From positions 1 to 64,000 of the forward strand of contig JAABST010000011.1 of assembly GCA_011390275.1 (NCBI GenBank): a stretch of DNA of 64,000 nucleotides. Direction: 5' to 3'. The position numbers were made by a program, and so were the translations under genes. This document shows, piece by piece, positions 53,732 through 62,860 of the stretch; the first letter of the stretch is position 1, and every line of letters starts with the position of its first letter. Source of the DNA: Geitlerinema sp. S16. GTDB lineage: Bacteria > Cyanobacteriota > Cyanobacteriia > Cyanobacteriales > Geitlerinemataceae. A model generated the notes under the pieces. It was not told where the DNA came from. It saw only the letters and a list, made by a program, of their open reading frames with translations, and ran no database searches.

Positions 53732-55060
53732 ATGACCGAGATTGCCAACCGCCCGAAAATCATCGTTATTGATGACGACCCCACCGGATCGCAAACCGTA
53801 CACGGCTGCTTGCTGTTGATGCGTTGGGATGTGGACACGTTGCGGCTGGGTCTAGAGGATGCATCGCCGATCTGCTTTATTTTGGCGAATACGCGATCGA
53901 TGACGCCCGCCGACGCCGACGCCACGACGCGCGAGGTCTGCCGCAATCTGAAACAGGCGATCGCCGAGGCTCACGTCCGCGATTTCCTCGTGGTCAGCCG
54001 TTCCGATTCCACCCTGCGCGGCCATTACCCCACCGAAACCGACGCGATCGCCGAGGAACTCGGCCCCTTCGATGCCCACTTCATGACGCCCGCCTTTTTT
54101 GAAGGGGGACGCATCACCCGCGACAGCACGCACTATCTCGTCGTCGATGGCGTTGAAACCCCGGTCGATCAAACCGAATTCGCCCGAGACTCTGTTTTTG
54201 GTTACAGCACGGCCTATTTGCCCGATTACGTCGCGGAAAAAACCGGCGGACGGATTGCCGCCGATCGCGTCGAACGGTTCCTCTTAGACGATATTCGTTC
54301 CGGCTGTCGCGATCGGCTCGCAAGTTTGAGCGATAACGTCTGCGTGGCCGTCGATGCGGACTGTCAGGCCGACCTTGATCGTCTCGCGACGGATTTGCTC
54401 GCCGTTGCCGCGACGGGTAAACGCTTCCTATTTCGCAGTGCCGCCAGTTTGTTGACCTCGCTGGCGAATGTTGGCTCACAGCCGATCGCCGCCGAGGCCA
54501 TGTCGCAATTTGTCCGCGACGGCAAACCAGGCGCGTTCATTGTCGGCTCCCACGTCCAAAAAACCACCCAACAACTCGCCGAACTGCTCCAAGAGCCGGG
54601 AATTGTTGGCGTCGAGCTGGATGTGGTGCGGTTGCGTGACGGGGTGGCGGCGTCGGTTTTGTGCGAAGAGGCGTTAGCGATGGTGCAGGCGGCGCATACG
54701 GCGGGTCAAACGCCGGTGGTCTACACCAGTCGCAGTGAATTGCAGTTTGCCGATATTCAGACGCGGCTGGCTTTTGGTGAGTCGGTCTCGTCGCTGTTGA
54801 TGGATATTGTGCGGGGTTTACCGGCATCGATCGGCTTTTTGGTCAGCAAAGGCGGGATTACGTCCAATGACGTGTTGAGTGACGGTCTCGCGTTGCGATC
54901 GGCGCGTCTGCTCGGGCAAATTTTGGCGGGCTGCTCGGTGGTTACGACTCCATCGGATCATCCTCTTTTTCCGCTTTTGCCGGTGGTGCTGTTTCCAGGC
55001 AATGTGGGCGGCTCGGATGGTTTGGCGATCGTCTACCAACGATTTACCCATCACGCCTGA
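53732..55060 (+). CDS. Four-carbon acid sugar kinase family protein (DUF1537, OtnK/DtnK-like)
   Basis: 442 residues, usual length. The N-terminal substrate domain opens with IIVIDDDPTGSQTVHG and has RSDSTLRGHYPTETDAI; the C-terminal nucleotide domain has GSHVQKTTQQLAEL and SKGGITSNDVL. Members phosphorylate 4-carbon acid sugars such as 3-dehydrotetronate or threonate/erythronate. In cyanobacteria the family occurs without the pathway partners, so the substrate is open. Flanking genes give no clue. Confidence 0.9.
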   Translation: MTEIANRPKIIVIDDDPTGSQTVHGCLLLMRWDVDTLRLGLEDASPICFILANTRSMTPADADATTREVCRNLKQAIAEAHVRDFLVVSRSDSTLRGHYPTETDAIAEELGPFDAHFMTPAFFEGGRITRDSTHYLVVDGVETPVDQTEFARDSVFGYSTAYLPDYVAEKTGGRIAADRVERFLLDDIRSGCRDRLASLSDNVCVAVDADCQADLDRLATDLLAVAATGKRFLFRSAASLLTSLANVGSQPIAAEAMSQFVRDGKPGAFIVGSHVQKTTQQLAELLQEPGIVGVELDVVRLRDGVAASVLCEEALAMVQAAHTAGQTPVVYTSRSELQFADIQTRLAFGESVSSLLMDIVRGLPASIGFLVSKGGITSNDVLSDGLALRSARLLGQILAGCSVVTTPSDHPLFPLLPVVLFPGNVGGSDGLAIVYQRFTHHA

Positions 55061-55135
55061 GTCTGGCTTTCTGCTAACACAGGTAGATTCAGGCTTCGAG
55101 CTTGTCCGCAATCAAGATTAGAACAAGATAAATCC

Positions 55136-55195
55136 GTAGCGCAGGCGTTTCGCCTGCTCCGGTGGGCAAGACACCCGTTCTACGGGTGTCCTAAC
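55136..55195. repeat. Double hairpin repeat after sugar kinase gene
   Basis: Two perfect hairpins side by side: GCAGGCG TTT CGCCTGC (55141-55157) and GACACCCG TTCTA CGGGTGTC (55170-55190). This GCAGGCG/GGTGGGCAAGACACCCG layout resembles a class of dispersed palindromic repeats common in cyanobacteria. No T run follows, so it is not a standard terminator, though it may end the upstream transcript. The rest of the 422-bp gap to 55482 shows nothing. Confidence 0.6.
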
Positions 55196-55482
55196 CTTTG
55201 AATCTCTTGCTGTACAAAAGTTTGAGCATTTTTCTGATCTTGACCTAACGTTAAGACCGGTAATTGGGGTTATCGGTAATAGAAGCGCCCTGTGATTCAT
55301 CCAATCCTTGCGACTGAGTCAGTTTCGTATCCGTCCTGTAGGATTCTGCGCTAACCTCAGTTAAGCGTTTTGGTAACGTTTTTCGTGTTCCTTGGTGAGT
55401 GTCGCCGAGAAACGCGACGAAAACACGCTAAAACTTAAACTAAGCAGTTTTACCGCCGATCGCGCGATCGCGAGGTGCAGTC

Positions 55483-56478
55483 ATGTCGTCAGCTTCAGAA
55501 CATCCACCCACTATGACGGGCGAAAATACGACAAATGCAGGAGAGATGAACTCATCTCTTCCAAGCAACAATGACGCGATCGGCTCAGGGCATGTCAACG
55601 ATGCTGGTAATGCCGAGACGGGTAGTACCGAGACGGGCAATGCCGAGACGGGTAAGGCCGAAACGGGCATCAATGATCAGATCGCGACCAAGCTCGAACG
55701 TCTCGACCAAATGGATCGCGATATCGCCCAGCTCAATTCGATTACTAGCGAAATCTCCACTGGATCAATCGGAGACGGCACGACTAAAACAGCCGGTCTT
55801 CAAGACGTTTCGCAGCAAGTGTCACTGCTCGAACCGCGACTTTCCAGCATTCAAAGTTCAATTTTCGATCATCAAATCGAACTCCGCACCGAGCTACACG
55901 CCATGCGTGCCGAGTTTGGCAAGCTGCAACAGCAACAGGATGATCAGGTCTCGAAGCTGAATATCCTGCGCGATCGACTCCAGGAAAAAATGAACAGCCT
56001 CGGGCTGTCCCAAACCACACAGTTTGGCGTTACCGTGATTGCGGGTATCTTGGCCATTGCCGTGGTCGGCTGGGTTGGATCGTCGATCGTTGATGCCGTT
56101 CGTCGTGCCACCAGCCCCGTGCAGCCAGATAGTCCCGAAGCCTTCGTCTACCAACACCTGCAAGATATTCGTGACGGCAAGCTCGAATCCACCTGGGCTC
56201 AAGCGGCAGATAGTTTTAAAGAACAAGCCGCTCAGGGTAACTTTGACGCCTATGAAAAGTGGTGGGATGAGGTGGCGTATCCGCTACCGGAAACAGCGGT
56301 GACGAACGTAACTCAGGTCAAGCTCTATACCGAGTGGTCGTATTGCAACCGCGAAACAAAGGAAGTATTGCAAAACGTTGGGTTTTGGTATCTCTCAAAA
56401 GTGCCGGGAAATGAATGGCGACTCGATCGCATCGAAATCCCGTCCAACTTGCCTGCACGCAAAGTGGGTAAGTGCTAA
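55483..56478 (+). CDS. Membrane protein with coiled coil and C-terminal periplasmic-type domain
   Basis: 331 residues. The N-terminal ~65 residues are low-complexity and include four copies of a 5-residue ETG repeat. Then a coiled coil (~65-170; LEPRLSSIQSSIFDHQIELR, RAEFGKLQQQQDDQVSKLN), a membrane helix (~185-205; FGVTVIAGILAIAVVGWVG) and a ~115-residue domain beginning PEAFVYQHLQDIRDGKLESTWAQA. The last part resembles the NTF2-like modules that follow kinase domains in cyanobacteria and probably faces the periplasm. Function unknown. Confidence 0.75.
   Translation: MSSASEHPPTMTGENTTNAGEMNSSLPSNNDAIGSGHVNDAGNAETGSTETGNAETGKAETGINDQIATKLERLDQMDRDIAQLNSITSEISTGSIGDGTTKTAGLQDVSQQVSLLEPRLSSIQSSIFDHQIELRTELHAMRAEFGKLQQQQDDQVSKLNILRDRLQEKMNSLGLSQTTQFGVTVIAGILAIAVVGWVGSSIVDAVRRATSPVQPDSPEAFVYQHLQDIRDGKLESTWAQAADSFKEQAAQGNFDAYEKWWDEVAYPLPETAVTNVTQVKLYTEWSYCNRETKEVLQNVGFWYLSKVPGNEWRLDRIEIPSNLPARKVGKC
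55609..55668 (+). repeat. 4 x 15-bp tandem repeat in the coiled-coil protein gene
   Basis: Four contiguous units of (A)A(T/G)GCCGAGACGGG(T/C)-like sequence, each encoding x-(A/T)-E-T-G. Units differ by 1-4 bases. It lies in frame, so unit loss or gain would not shift the frame. Confidence 0.85.
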
Positions 56479-56664
56479 ACCCAAAGTCAAGAATGAAACG
56501 TTAGTCGCGAGGCGGTCATTAGGCGGTCATTAGAATTGAATGAACGCCTCGTTCGGTTGTGGGCTGGAATGGTCTAGCCCCCAGAACGTCTAACCCGCTT
56601 GCGTAAGTCCTGGTCAAGACAGAATCCAACATTCCGAAGCGGGAGCTATTCGTGAGCGCCAGAA

Positions 56665-56973
56665 TTAAAAATTTTCGCGAGCCTCATAGAGCAAATGACG
56701 CATATGTTCGACGGCAAGACGAATCTGCTGACGACAGATTTCGGTCTCCTCGCGATCGAGTTCCATCGCGTCAAACTCTAGCTCATCGACAGACATCAAT
56801 ATCGTACTGAGCGAGGTGCGATACTCCTGGGACATCAAGCGAAAAAACTGTTGCTTGAGCCGATCATTGGCGAGATCGATCGCGGTTCGATCCTCATTTG
56901 TGTCGATCACATCATTAGATTCGATCACATCCTCAGAGTGGTTTAGAGAACACGAACATTCGATCTCTTGCAT
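56665..56973 (-). CDS. Histidine-kinase-like dimerisation domain without His
   Basis: 102 residues. Residues ~30-100 look like the two-helix HisKA domain of a sensor kinase: LKQQFFRLMSQEYRTSLSTI corresponds to the usual KxxFxxxVSHEFRTPLxxI, and the second helix has QQIRLAVEHMRHLLYE. The phospho-accepting His is replaced by Gln (SQEYRTS for SHEFRTP) and the Pro by Ser. There is no ATPase domain and no room for one. The reading frame is clean at both ends. It could be a stand-alone DHp that pairs with a real kinase, or a remnant. It stands 226 bp from the first cyclase. Confidence 0.65.
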   Translation of the reverse strand: MQEIECSCSLNHSEDVIESNDVIDTNEDRTAIDLANDRLKQQFFRLMSQEYRTSLSTILMSVDELEFDAMELDREETEICRQQIRLAVEHMRHLLYEARENF

Positions 56974-57198
56974 AGCGAGATTACAGGCACATAGATTACG
57001 GCTTTAGTCGTTTAAGACACTGTTGATTGTGAGAACAGGACGACCAATCGAGCAATAGTATTAATTCTTACGTAATTTTAATGGTAAAAGCAGGATGAAA
57101 AGTGAGGCGGTCTGTCGTGATGCCAAGGCTACTGTGGATCGCTTTGATCGCTATGGTCATTCAACGTAGAAATGAACGTAGAAATGACGATCGTTCTG

Positions 57199-58743
57199 TC
57201 ACGAACCTGAACGACGCAAACCCAATAGCCAGTACGTCGTCATCGTGCCCTTTCCTTTGACCTCAATTTCACCTCGCTTCTCTAAAGCAAACTTCGCCTT
57301 GAGTTTGAGCATCGTCGCTTCCGAAACCTGGATCGCACCGGGGGCGCTGTAGGACTCCATCCGACTGGCTGTATTTACCGCATCACCCCAAAGATCATAG
57401 AGGAATTTTTTGCGGCCAATCACACCTGCCACGACGGAGCCACTATTGATGCCGATGCGAACACTGAGCGTTGTCCCGCGCTCTTGGTTGAATTGTTGCA
57501 CTTCTGTTTGGATGCCGATCGCCATCGTCGCGATCGCCTCGGCGTGATCGGATCGCGGCTGAGGAATGCCGCTGGCGACCATGTAGGCATCGCCGATCGT
57601 CTTGATTTTTTCCAGACCGAGGGTCTCTGTAAGGTTGTCAAACCGTGAAAATAAATTGTCGAGGAGTGCCACTAATTCTCGCGGCGGCATTTGTGTGGAC
57701 ATCGTGGTAAAACCCACCACATCCGCAAATAAAATCGAGACCTCATCAAACTGTTCCGCCAGACTCCCCGAGCTGGATTTGAGTTTATTGGCGATCGACG
57801 CGGGCAAAATTTTCAGCAAGAGCTGTTCGCTACGTTCTCGCTCATAGACCAAATCAGCCGTACGCTCTTTGACCCGACCTTCCAGCTCGATCGACGTACG
57901 ATACAGACTCCGAATCGCGCTTGTCAGGCCAAATAACGCAATAGCAGACATGCCGCCACACAGCAGCAGCGTCCTGCGCAACCCTGACTGCTGCAAGTTC
58001 GCCAGCTCCTGCAAAGGTTGCACCACCTCGATCGCCCCGCGCACATCACCGATTTTCCAATCCCGTTTCAGACTATCAGGATGGGTATTGTGACACTGCA
58101 CGCAGCTCGCTTCCATCACGATCGGCTCGGCATAGCGAAACACCGGCTGTCCTTCCTCCGTGTCCTGGCGCGTGAAATCGAGACCTTGTAAAACAGCGCT
58201 GGCCTCTGCTGGATCAGCATTCTGATTCCGAACACGTACGAAATAATCCAAGGCATCACGCTCAAAGGTATCAAGCGGAGTGCGCCGATCCGCACGCTGT
58301 TTAAACGGATAATCGCTGTAAATATTCAGGCGCGAACCGGGCGAATCGGCGCTCATTTTCTCGCCGAGTTCGATCGCAAAGGTAAACGGCAAAGGGATCG
58401 CATTCGGCTGATCATGATAGGTTGCGCTGGCCTCCCAGTTCGCATCACGGTTTAGGCGTTTCAGCACATTTTCACTGTAGAGCGACCTCGCGAGGTTATT
58501 GGAGTGGGCGAGATGTTGCGCCGTGCTGTGAGCCTGAACCTGAACCAGATGATCAGAGAGTTGGCTCAGGTTACTGAGCAGGATGGCTGTTCCAATGCAA
58601 AATAAAACCGTCAGAATCTGGAGCGTATGGCGATAGAGGCTATTGCGATAAAACTCAAGACAGAGCTGAAACAGGTTTTGGCGGGCTTCCCCCTCAACCT
58701 CGCGCATCGGGCGTCGATTTCTCTGGATAAAATTTAGAGCCAT
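57199..58743 (-). CDS. Class III adenylate cyclase with Tll0287-like haem sensor
   Basis: 514 residues. TM1 (~40-60), a periplasmic Tll0287-like/DUF3365 domain (~65-250) with a c-type haem motif CVQCH (Cys214, Cys217, His218), TM2 (~260-280), then a class III cyclase (~320-505). The catalytic aspartates are in FADVVGFT and GDAYM. Lys in LEKIKTIGDAYM and Asp in YDLWGDAVNTASRM are the pair that select ATP, so cAMP is the expected product. Haem attachment needs a cytochrome c maturation system, which cyanobacteria have. The sensor may respond to redox, NO or O2. The ATG at 58743 is the first good start. Confidence 0.9.
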   Translation of the reverse strand: MALNFIQRNRRPMREVEGEARQNLFQLCLEFYRNSLYRHTLQILTVLFCIGTAILLSNLSQLSDHLVQVQAHSTAQHLAHSNNLARSLYSENVLKRLNRDANWEASATYHDQPNAIPLPFTFAIELGEKMSADSPGSRLNIYSDYPFKQRADRRTPLDTFERDALDYFVRVRNQNADPAEASAVLQGLDFTRQDTEEGQPVFRYAEPIVMEASCVQCHNTHPDSLKRDWKIGDVRGAIEVVQPLQELANLQQSGLRRTLLLCGGMSAIALFGLTSAIRSLYRTSIELEGRVKERTADLVYERERSEQLLLKILPASIANKLKSSSGSLAEQFDEVSILFADVVGFTTMSTQMPPRELVALLDNLFSRFDNLTETLGLEKIKTIGDAYMVASGIPQPRSDHAEAIATMAIGIQTEVQQFNQERGTTLSVRIGINSGSVVAGVIGRKKFLYDLWGDAVNTASRMESYSAPGAIQVSEATMLKLKAKFALEKRGEIEVKGKGTMTTYWLLGLRRSGS

Positions 58744-58968
58744 GGCTCCGCGCTCTGCCTCCCTTCGGGAATGTATTAATGACTCTATACAGTCACCCGC
58801 AACTCATTCCGTATCGCAAGAGTTTTTGCTTGCGTATTAGCACTTATAAGTGAGTTGGTTTGTCATCAGTATTTACGGAATTATCGACACCCTAATTTAA
58901 GTTATTGCGGGAATCTACAGGTGTCAATTAAAGTCTGATCTCAACTTCGCGTTATTTTATTTGTGGGT

Positions 58969-61569
58969 CTATTTGTGGGTCATGGTTCGGACACCATCCC
59001 AGTCCTCGGGCGGCGGATTATCCAGATAAAAATTGGCCAGTTCAATATGGTACGCAACGGCTCGATCGTCTGGGCGAATCTGTGCCGCCGCTTCAAAACC
59101 GACCAGCGCTTGCTCAAAATTGCGATCGAGAAAATCTTCGCGCCCCATTTTGTAGAGATATAAAAATTTCGTCGAGATCGGATCGAGCGAGACCCGTCGA
59201 TCGTCAATCAGCTCATAAATACTCACCGCTTCGCTCTTGCCCTTGACGCGAATCTTGTCTAATTCCCGTACCCAAAAGCTATCGCTACAGTTCCTATAGG
59301 TCGATTCGCTAATAATAATGTCGCAGCCGTATTCCTTCGTCAGACTTTCCAGACGAGCGCTGAGATTAACCGCATCGCCGATCGCTGTATAGTCCATTCG
59401 CCGTTGCGATCCGATATTGCCCGACACCACCTCACCGGAGCTGATACCGATCCCGAAGCGAATCAGCGGCTGATTATCGATGACGCGATGCTGATTGAAC
59501 TCCGCCAGACGTCGCCGCATATCCAGCGCCGATCGTACCGCCATTAATGTATGTTTTTCCGTCAGCGGCAGCGGCGCACCAAACACCGCCATCAGCGCAT
59601 CCCCGATAAACTTATCGAGCGTCCCCTCGTGGGTAAACACCGCCTCCACCATCGTCTCGAAATATTGGTTGAGCAGCGTCACGACCTCCGATGCCCCCAG
59701 ATTTTCCGTCAGCGTCGTATAGCCGCGAATATCCGAAAACAGCACCGTTACATCCTTGCGCTCGCCCACCATCAGGCTATCGTCACCCAGCGCCATCACC
59801 TGCTCGGCCACCTTCGGCGTCATGTAGCGATACATCGCCGCCTTCATCCGTTTTTCGCGGCTGATGTCTTCCAGGATAATCAGCCCACCGCGTACGCCGC
59901 CTTCGGGATTGGTCAAGGGCGTGACGGTTAAATTCAGGCTACGTGAAATTTTTTGGACTTGAATTTGCGGAATTGCTGTGCATTGGGTGTAGGACGGGAT
60001 CGCGGGAGCCGATTTTGCCCAGGGGTGGTAGTAGTCGGGGCTTTGACGATCGGGTGTCACCAGAATCGTAGTGGCGAAATCGGGATCAGGGGCGTCCGGG
60101 TCGGCATCGATGCGATAGAGACCGATCGAGACGGTTTGCTCGGGGACGTAATGGCGAGCCGCATTCGCGAGACTATCTTCGAGACGAAAGCGGAAATTTT
60201 CGATCGGAATGGCTTCCCAGATCGGTATTCCGGTTAAACGCTCTGTCCACAGTCGATGATGATACTGATCTTCATCGCGATCGTGGGGGCAGCCCAGCAA
60301 TACGAGCGCCGCCTCGTTAATCGTGACGATCTGACCTTTCATATCCGTCGAGATCACCGCGTCGGATAAACTTTGCAGGATATCCTTTTGGTACTGCTTT
60401 TCGAGGTTGACATTCTCAAACAGTTTGGCGTTTTCTAGGGCGATTCCGGCCTGAATGTTAAACGCCTCCAGGAAAAATTCGTCCGATCGCGTAAAGCTTC
60501 CCTGAAACTTATTAATAAGCTGCGTCACCCCAATCAGCTTGCTCTCCGAGTCAAACACCGGCATACAGAGAATGTTGCGCGTATGGTAGCCAGTGCGCTG
60601 ATCCGTTGACGGGTCAAAACGCGGATCTTGGTAAGCATCGGGAATATTCAGGGGTTTGCCCGTCGAGGCAACGTAGCCCGCGATCCCGCGATTGGCCGGA
60701 ATGCGGATTTCCATCATGGTTTTACCGTCCGCTTTGGCCACCTTCGTCCACAGCTCATGGCTGTCTTTCGAGAGCAAAAACAGCGTACTGCGATCGGCTT
60801 TCATCAAGCGTTGCGCCTGACTCATGACGCCACGCAGCGTCGTTTCCAGGTCAAGACTTTGACCCAGAGACGTGGTTGCATTCAATAACGCCGAGACGCC
60901 GCGTTGATTTTGCGTCGCCGAATAAAACGACTGACAGCCATCGAGCAGAACACCGAGGGAGACCGCAAAACCCCGCATCTGCCCCACATCCGACTCCGTA
61001 AAGGGTTGCCCCTCCAACTGATTCACAAGCTGAATCACGGCGATCGGTATATGCGGCTCTACACGGCCAAACACCGGCACGTAGAGCAGATTGATCACGC
61101 GATCGCTCTCAACGTCCTGGGGGATGTCCACCTCGGGATCAAACTGAGTGTGATCTGGAATGTGGTTAACAACTTCGATTTGCCCATTTTGAGCGACAAA
61201 ACCCACAATCCCGACGTTGTGCGGGATTCGCACCTCACGCACTTCGCCATCTTGCTGGGTGCGCCTGACCCAAAGCTGCTGGCGATCGGCATCGATCAAA
61301 AACACGCTGATTTTCTCAACGTTGAGAATTTGACCAATCCGCAGCGTAAAGGCATCGACCAACTGTTCGAGAATCGTCTCTAGGGTCTCGTGTTCGATCA
61401 GACCCAGCGCACGGCGATATTGCTGAAATTCTGCCGTAATAAAATCCAGCAGACACACAAATTCGGACACGCTCAACTCTTGAACGCGCTCGGCGAGCAT
61501 ATCGGATGCGTGGGAGCGAATCAGCGCTCCGAGCACGTTACCGGCGTCATTGAAGATCGTATCTACCAT
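58969..61569 (-). CDS. GAF-GAF-PAS adenylate cyclase with TPR tail (CyaB1-like)
   Basis: 866 residues, cytosolic. GAF-A (~60-220), GAF-B (~230-390) with the NKFQ motif near its end (NKFD/E in cNMP-binding GAFs), PAS (~395-560), catalytic domain (~600-780) and a short TPR-like tail (REDFLDRNFEQALVGFEAAA). This is the layout of Anabaena CyaB1 (about 860 residues), in which cAMP binding to a GAF domain activates the enzyme. Metal aspartates are in LFSDIRGYT and FIGDALMAVFG; Lys in LDKFIGDALM and Asp in MDYTAIGDAVNLSARL again select ATP. It lies 225 bp upstream of the haem-cyclase gene on the same strand. Confidence 0.93.
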   Translation of the reverse strand: MVDTIFNDAGNVLGALIRSHASDMLAERVQELSVSEFVCLLDFITAEFQQYRRALGLIEHETLETILEQLVDAFTLRIGQILNVEKISVFLIDADRQQLWVRRTQQDGEVREVRIPHNVGIVGFVAQNGQIEVVNHIPDHTQFDPEVDIPQDVESDRVINLLYVPVFGRVEPHIPIAVIQLVNQLEGQPFTESDVGQMRGFAVSLGVLLDGCQSFYSATQNQRGVSALLNATTSLGQSLDLETTLRGVMSQAQRLMKADRSTLFLLSKDSHELWTKVAKADGKTMMEIRIPANRGIAGYVASTGKPLNIPDAYQDPRFDPSTDQRTGYHTRNILCMPVFDSESKLIGVTQLINKFQGSFTRSDEFFLEAFNIQAGIALENAKLFENVNLEKQYQKDILQSLSDAVISTDMKGQIVTINEAALVLLGCPHDRDEDQYHHRLWTERLTGIPIWEAIPIENFRFRLEDSLANAARHYVPEQTVSIGLYRIDADPDAPDPDFATTILVTPDRQSPDYYHPWAKSAPAIPSYTQCTAIPQIQVQKISRSLNLTVTPLTNPEGGVRGGLIILEDISREKRMKAAMYRYMTPKVAEQVMALGDDSLMVGERKDVTVLFSDIRGYTTLTENLGASEVVTLLNQYFETMVEAVFTHEGTLDKFIGDALMAVFGAPLPLTEKHTLMAVRSALDMRRRLAEFNQHRVIDNQPLIRFGIGISSGEVVSGNIGSQRRMDYTAIGDAVNLSARLESLTKEYGCDIIISESTYRNCSDSFWVRELDKIRVKGKSEAVSIYELIDDRRVSLDPISTKFLYLYKMGREDFLDRNFEQALVGFEAAAQIRPDDRAVAYHIELANFYLDNPPPEDWDGVRTMTHK

Positions 61570-61779
61570 TACGGGGCGATCGCAGCGAACCGATCACGAA
61601 AGTGATTCAAAGCTTAAGCGGTGCTAAATCTTGAGGGAAGATGACAACTGAAGATGCAAAGCAAAGGAACTCTATCAGTCTAAATGTCTTTTTGCTTATC
61701 TCCCATGATAAGTCACGGAATTTGGAAACACCGCAACTCAGAGGGTGATTTGACTCTACCCGAGTGGGTTTGATCGGCT

Positions 61780-62718
61780 CTACACCGCAGGGCGTACCGA
61801 CGTGACCGCCTCGCGCAAATGACCGCGATGTTGATCGAGTAATTGCTGACCGGCATCGGCCTCTAATCCCGTCCAGTGCATCAGCAAAGCGAGTTTGACC
61901 CGCTGACCGCTGCGATCGAGCAGATCCGCCGCCGCGTCGCGATCGAGATCGGCCAAATCGCAAATCGTGCGAATCGCCCGATCACGCAGCTTCGTATTGG
62001 TCACCGATACATCCACCATGCGATTGCCGTAGACCTTGCCCAGCTTGACCATGACGCTGGTTGACAGAATATTTAACACCAGCTTCGTCACCGTTCCGGC
62101 CTTGAGCCGCGTCGATCCCGTTAAAATTTCTGCCCCGACCAGCAAGCGAATATCCACATCGGCCTCGATCGGCGCTTGATCCGCCGGAACACAGGCAATA
62201 AACACCGTCGTCGCACCTCGATCGCGAGCCGCCGCGATCGCGCCCCGCACGTAGGGCGTCGTCCCCCCCGCCGTAATCCCAACCACGACATCATTCGCCG
62301 CGATCGCCTTCTCCACCATCGCCGCCGCACCATCCTCCGCCCGATCTTCCAACGCCTCGGAGCTACGCACTAGGGCATCTTTCCCCCCAGCTAAAATCCC
62401 CTGCACCATCTCCGGGTCACTGCAAAACGTCGGCGGACATTCGGCAGCGTCCAGCACTCCGATCCGGCCACTGGTTCCGGCTCCGATATAAAACAGGCGT
62501 CCTCCTCGCTCCAGTGCCGCCGCTGTGAGGTCGATCGCCTCGGCGATTTCCACCCGACACGCGCCGATCGCCGCGAGAACGTTCTCATCTTCGCGGTTGA
62601 ATAAATCCACGAGTTCGAGGGAGCTGAGGCGATCGAGATCGCGCGAGGCGGCGTTGGGTTGTTCGGTGAGCAGGTGACCGCGATCAGATTGATCAGAGCG
62701 ATCGGAGGGGCTAGGCAT
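61780..62718 (-). CDS. murQ: N-acetylmuramic acid 6-phosphate etherase
   Basis: 312 residues from ATG 62718 (MPSPSDRSDQ); a longer frame starts at 62766. It cleaves the lactyl ether of MurNAc-6-phosphate in cell-wall recycling. Motifs: HLLTEQPNAASRDLD, YIGAGTSGRIGVLDAAECPPTF with the catalytic Glu, GITAGGTTPYVRGA and STRLKAGTVTKLVLN. The SIS domain fills most of the protein. No anmK or phosphotransferase gene is adjacent. sufD ends 143 bp upstream on the same strand. Confidence 0.95.
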   Translation of the reverse strand: MPSPSDRSDQSDRGHLLTEQPNAASRDLDRLSSLELVDLFNREDENVLAAIGACRVEIAEAIDLTAAALERGGRLFYIGAGTSGRIGVLDAAECPPTFCSDPEMVQGILAGGKDALVRSSEALEDRAEDGAAAMVEKAIAANDVVVGITAGGTTPYVRGAIAAARDRGATTVFIACVPADQAPIEADVDIRLLVGAEILTGSTRLKAGTVTKLVLNILSTSVMVKLGKVYGNRMVDVSVTNTKLRDRAIRTICDLADLDRDAAADLLDRSGQRVKLALLMHWTGLEADAGQQLLDQHRGHLREAVTSVRPAV

Positions 62719-62860
62719 GGATAAATACTTGAGCTGAATTGAGCCGAACGCGCCGCGACTCAACACGACGAATCCGGGCTAGGAGCTAGGACTAAAAACT
62801 CTACTCCATAACCCGGATTTGTAGGAAATCAAATCCGCAGGAAATCCAGCACGCCGGACA

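Noticed and set aside
56521..56549. AGGCGGTCATT / AATGAACGCCT hairpin after the coiled-coil gene
   Set aside because: One mismatch and no T run; could be a terminator but not supported enough.
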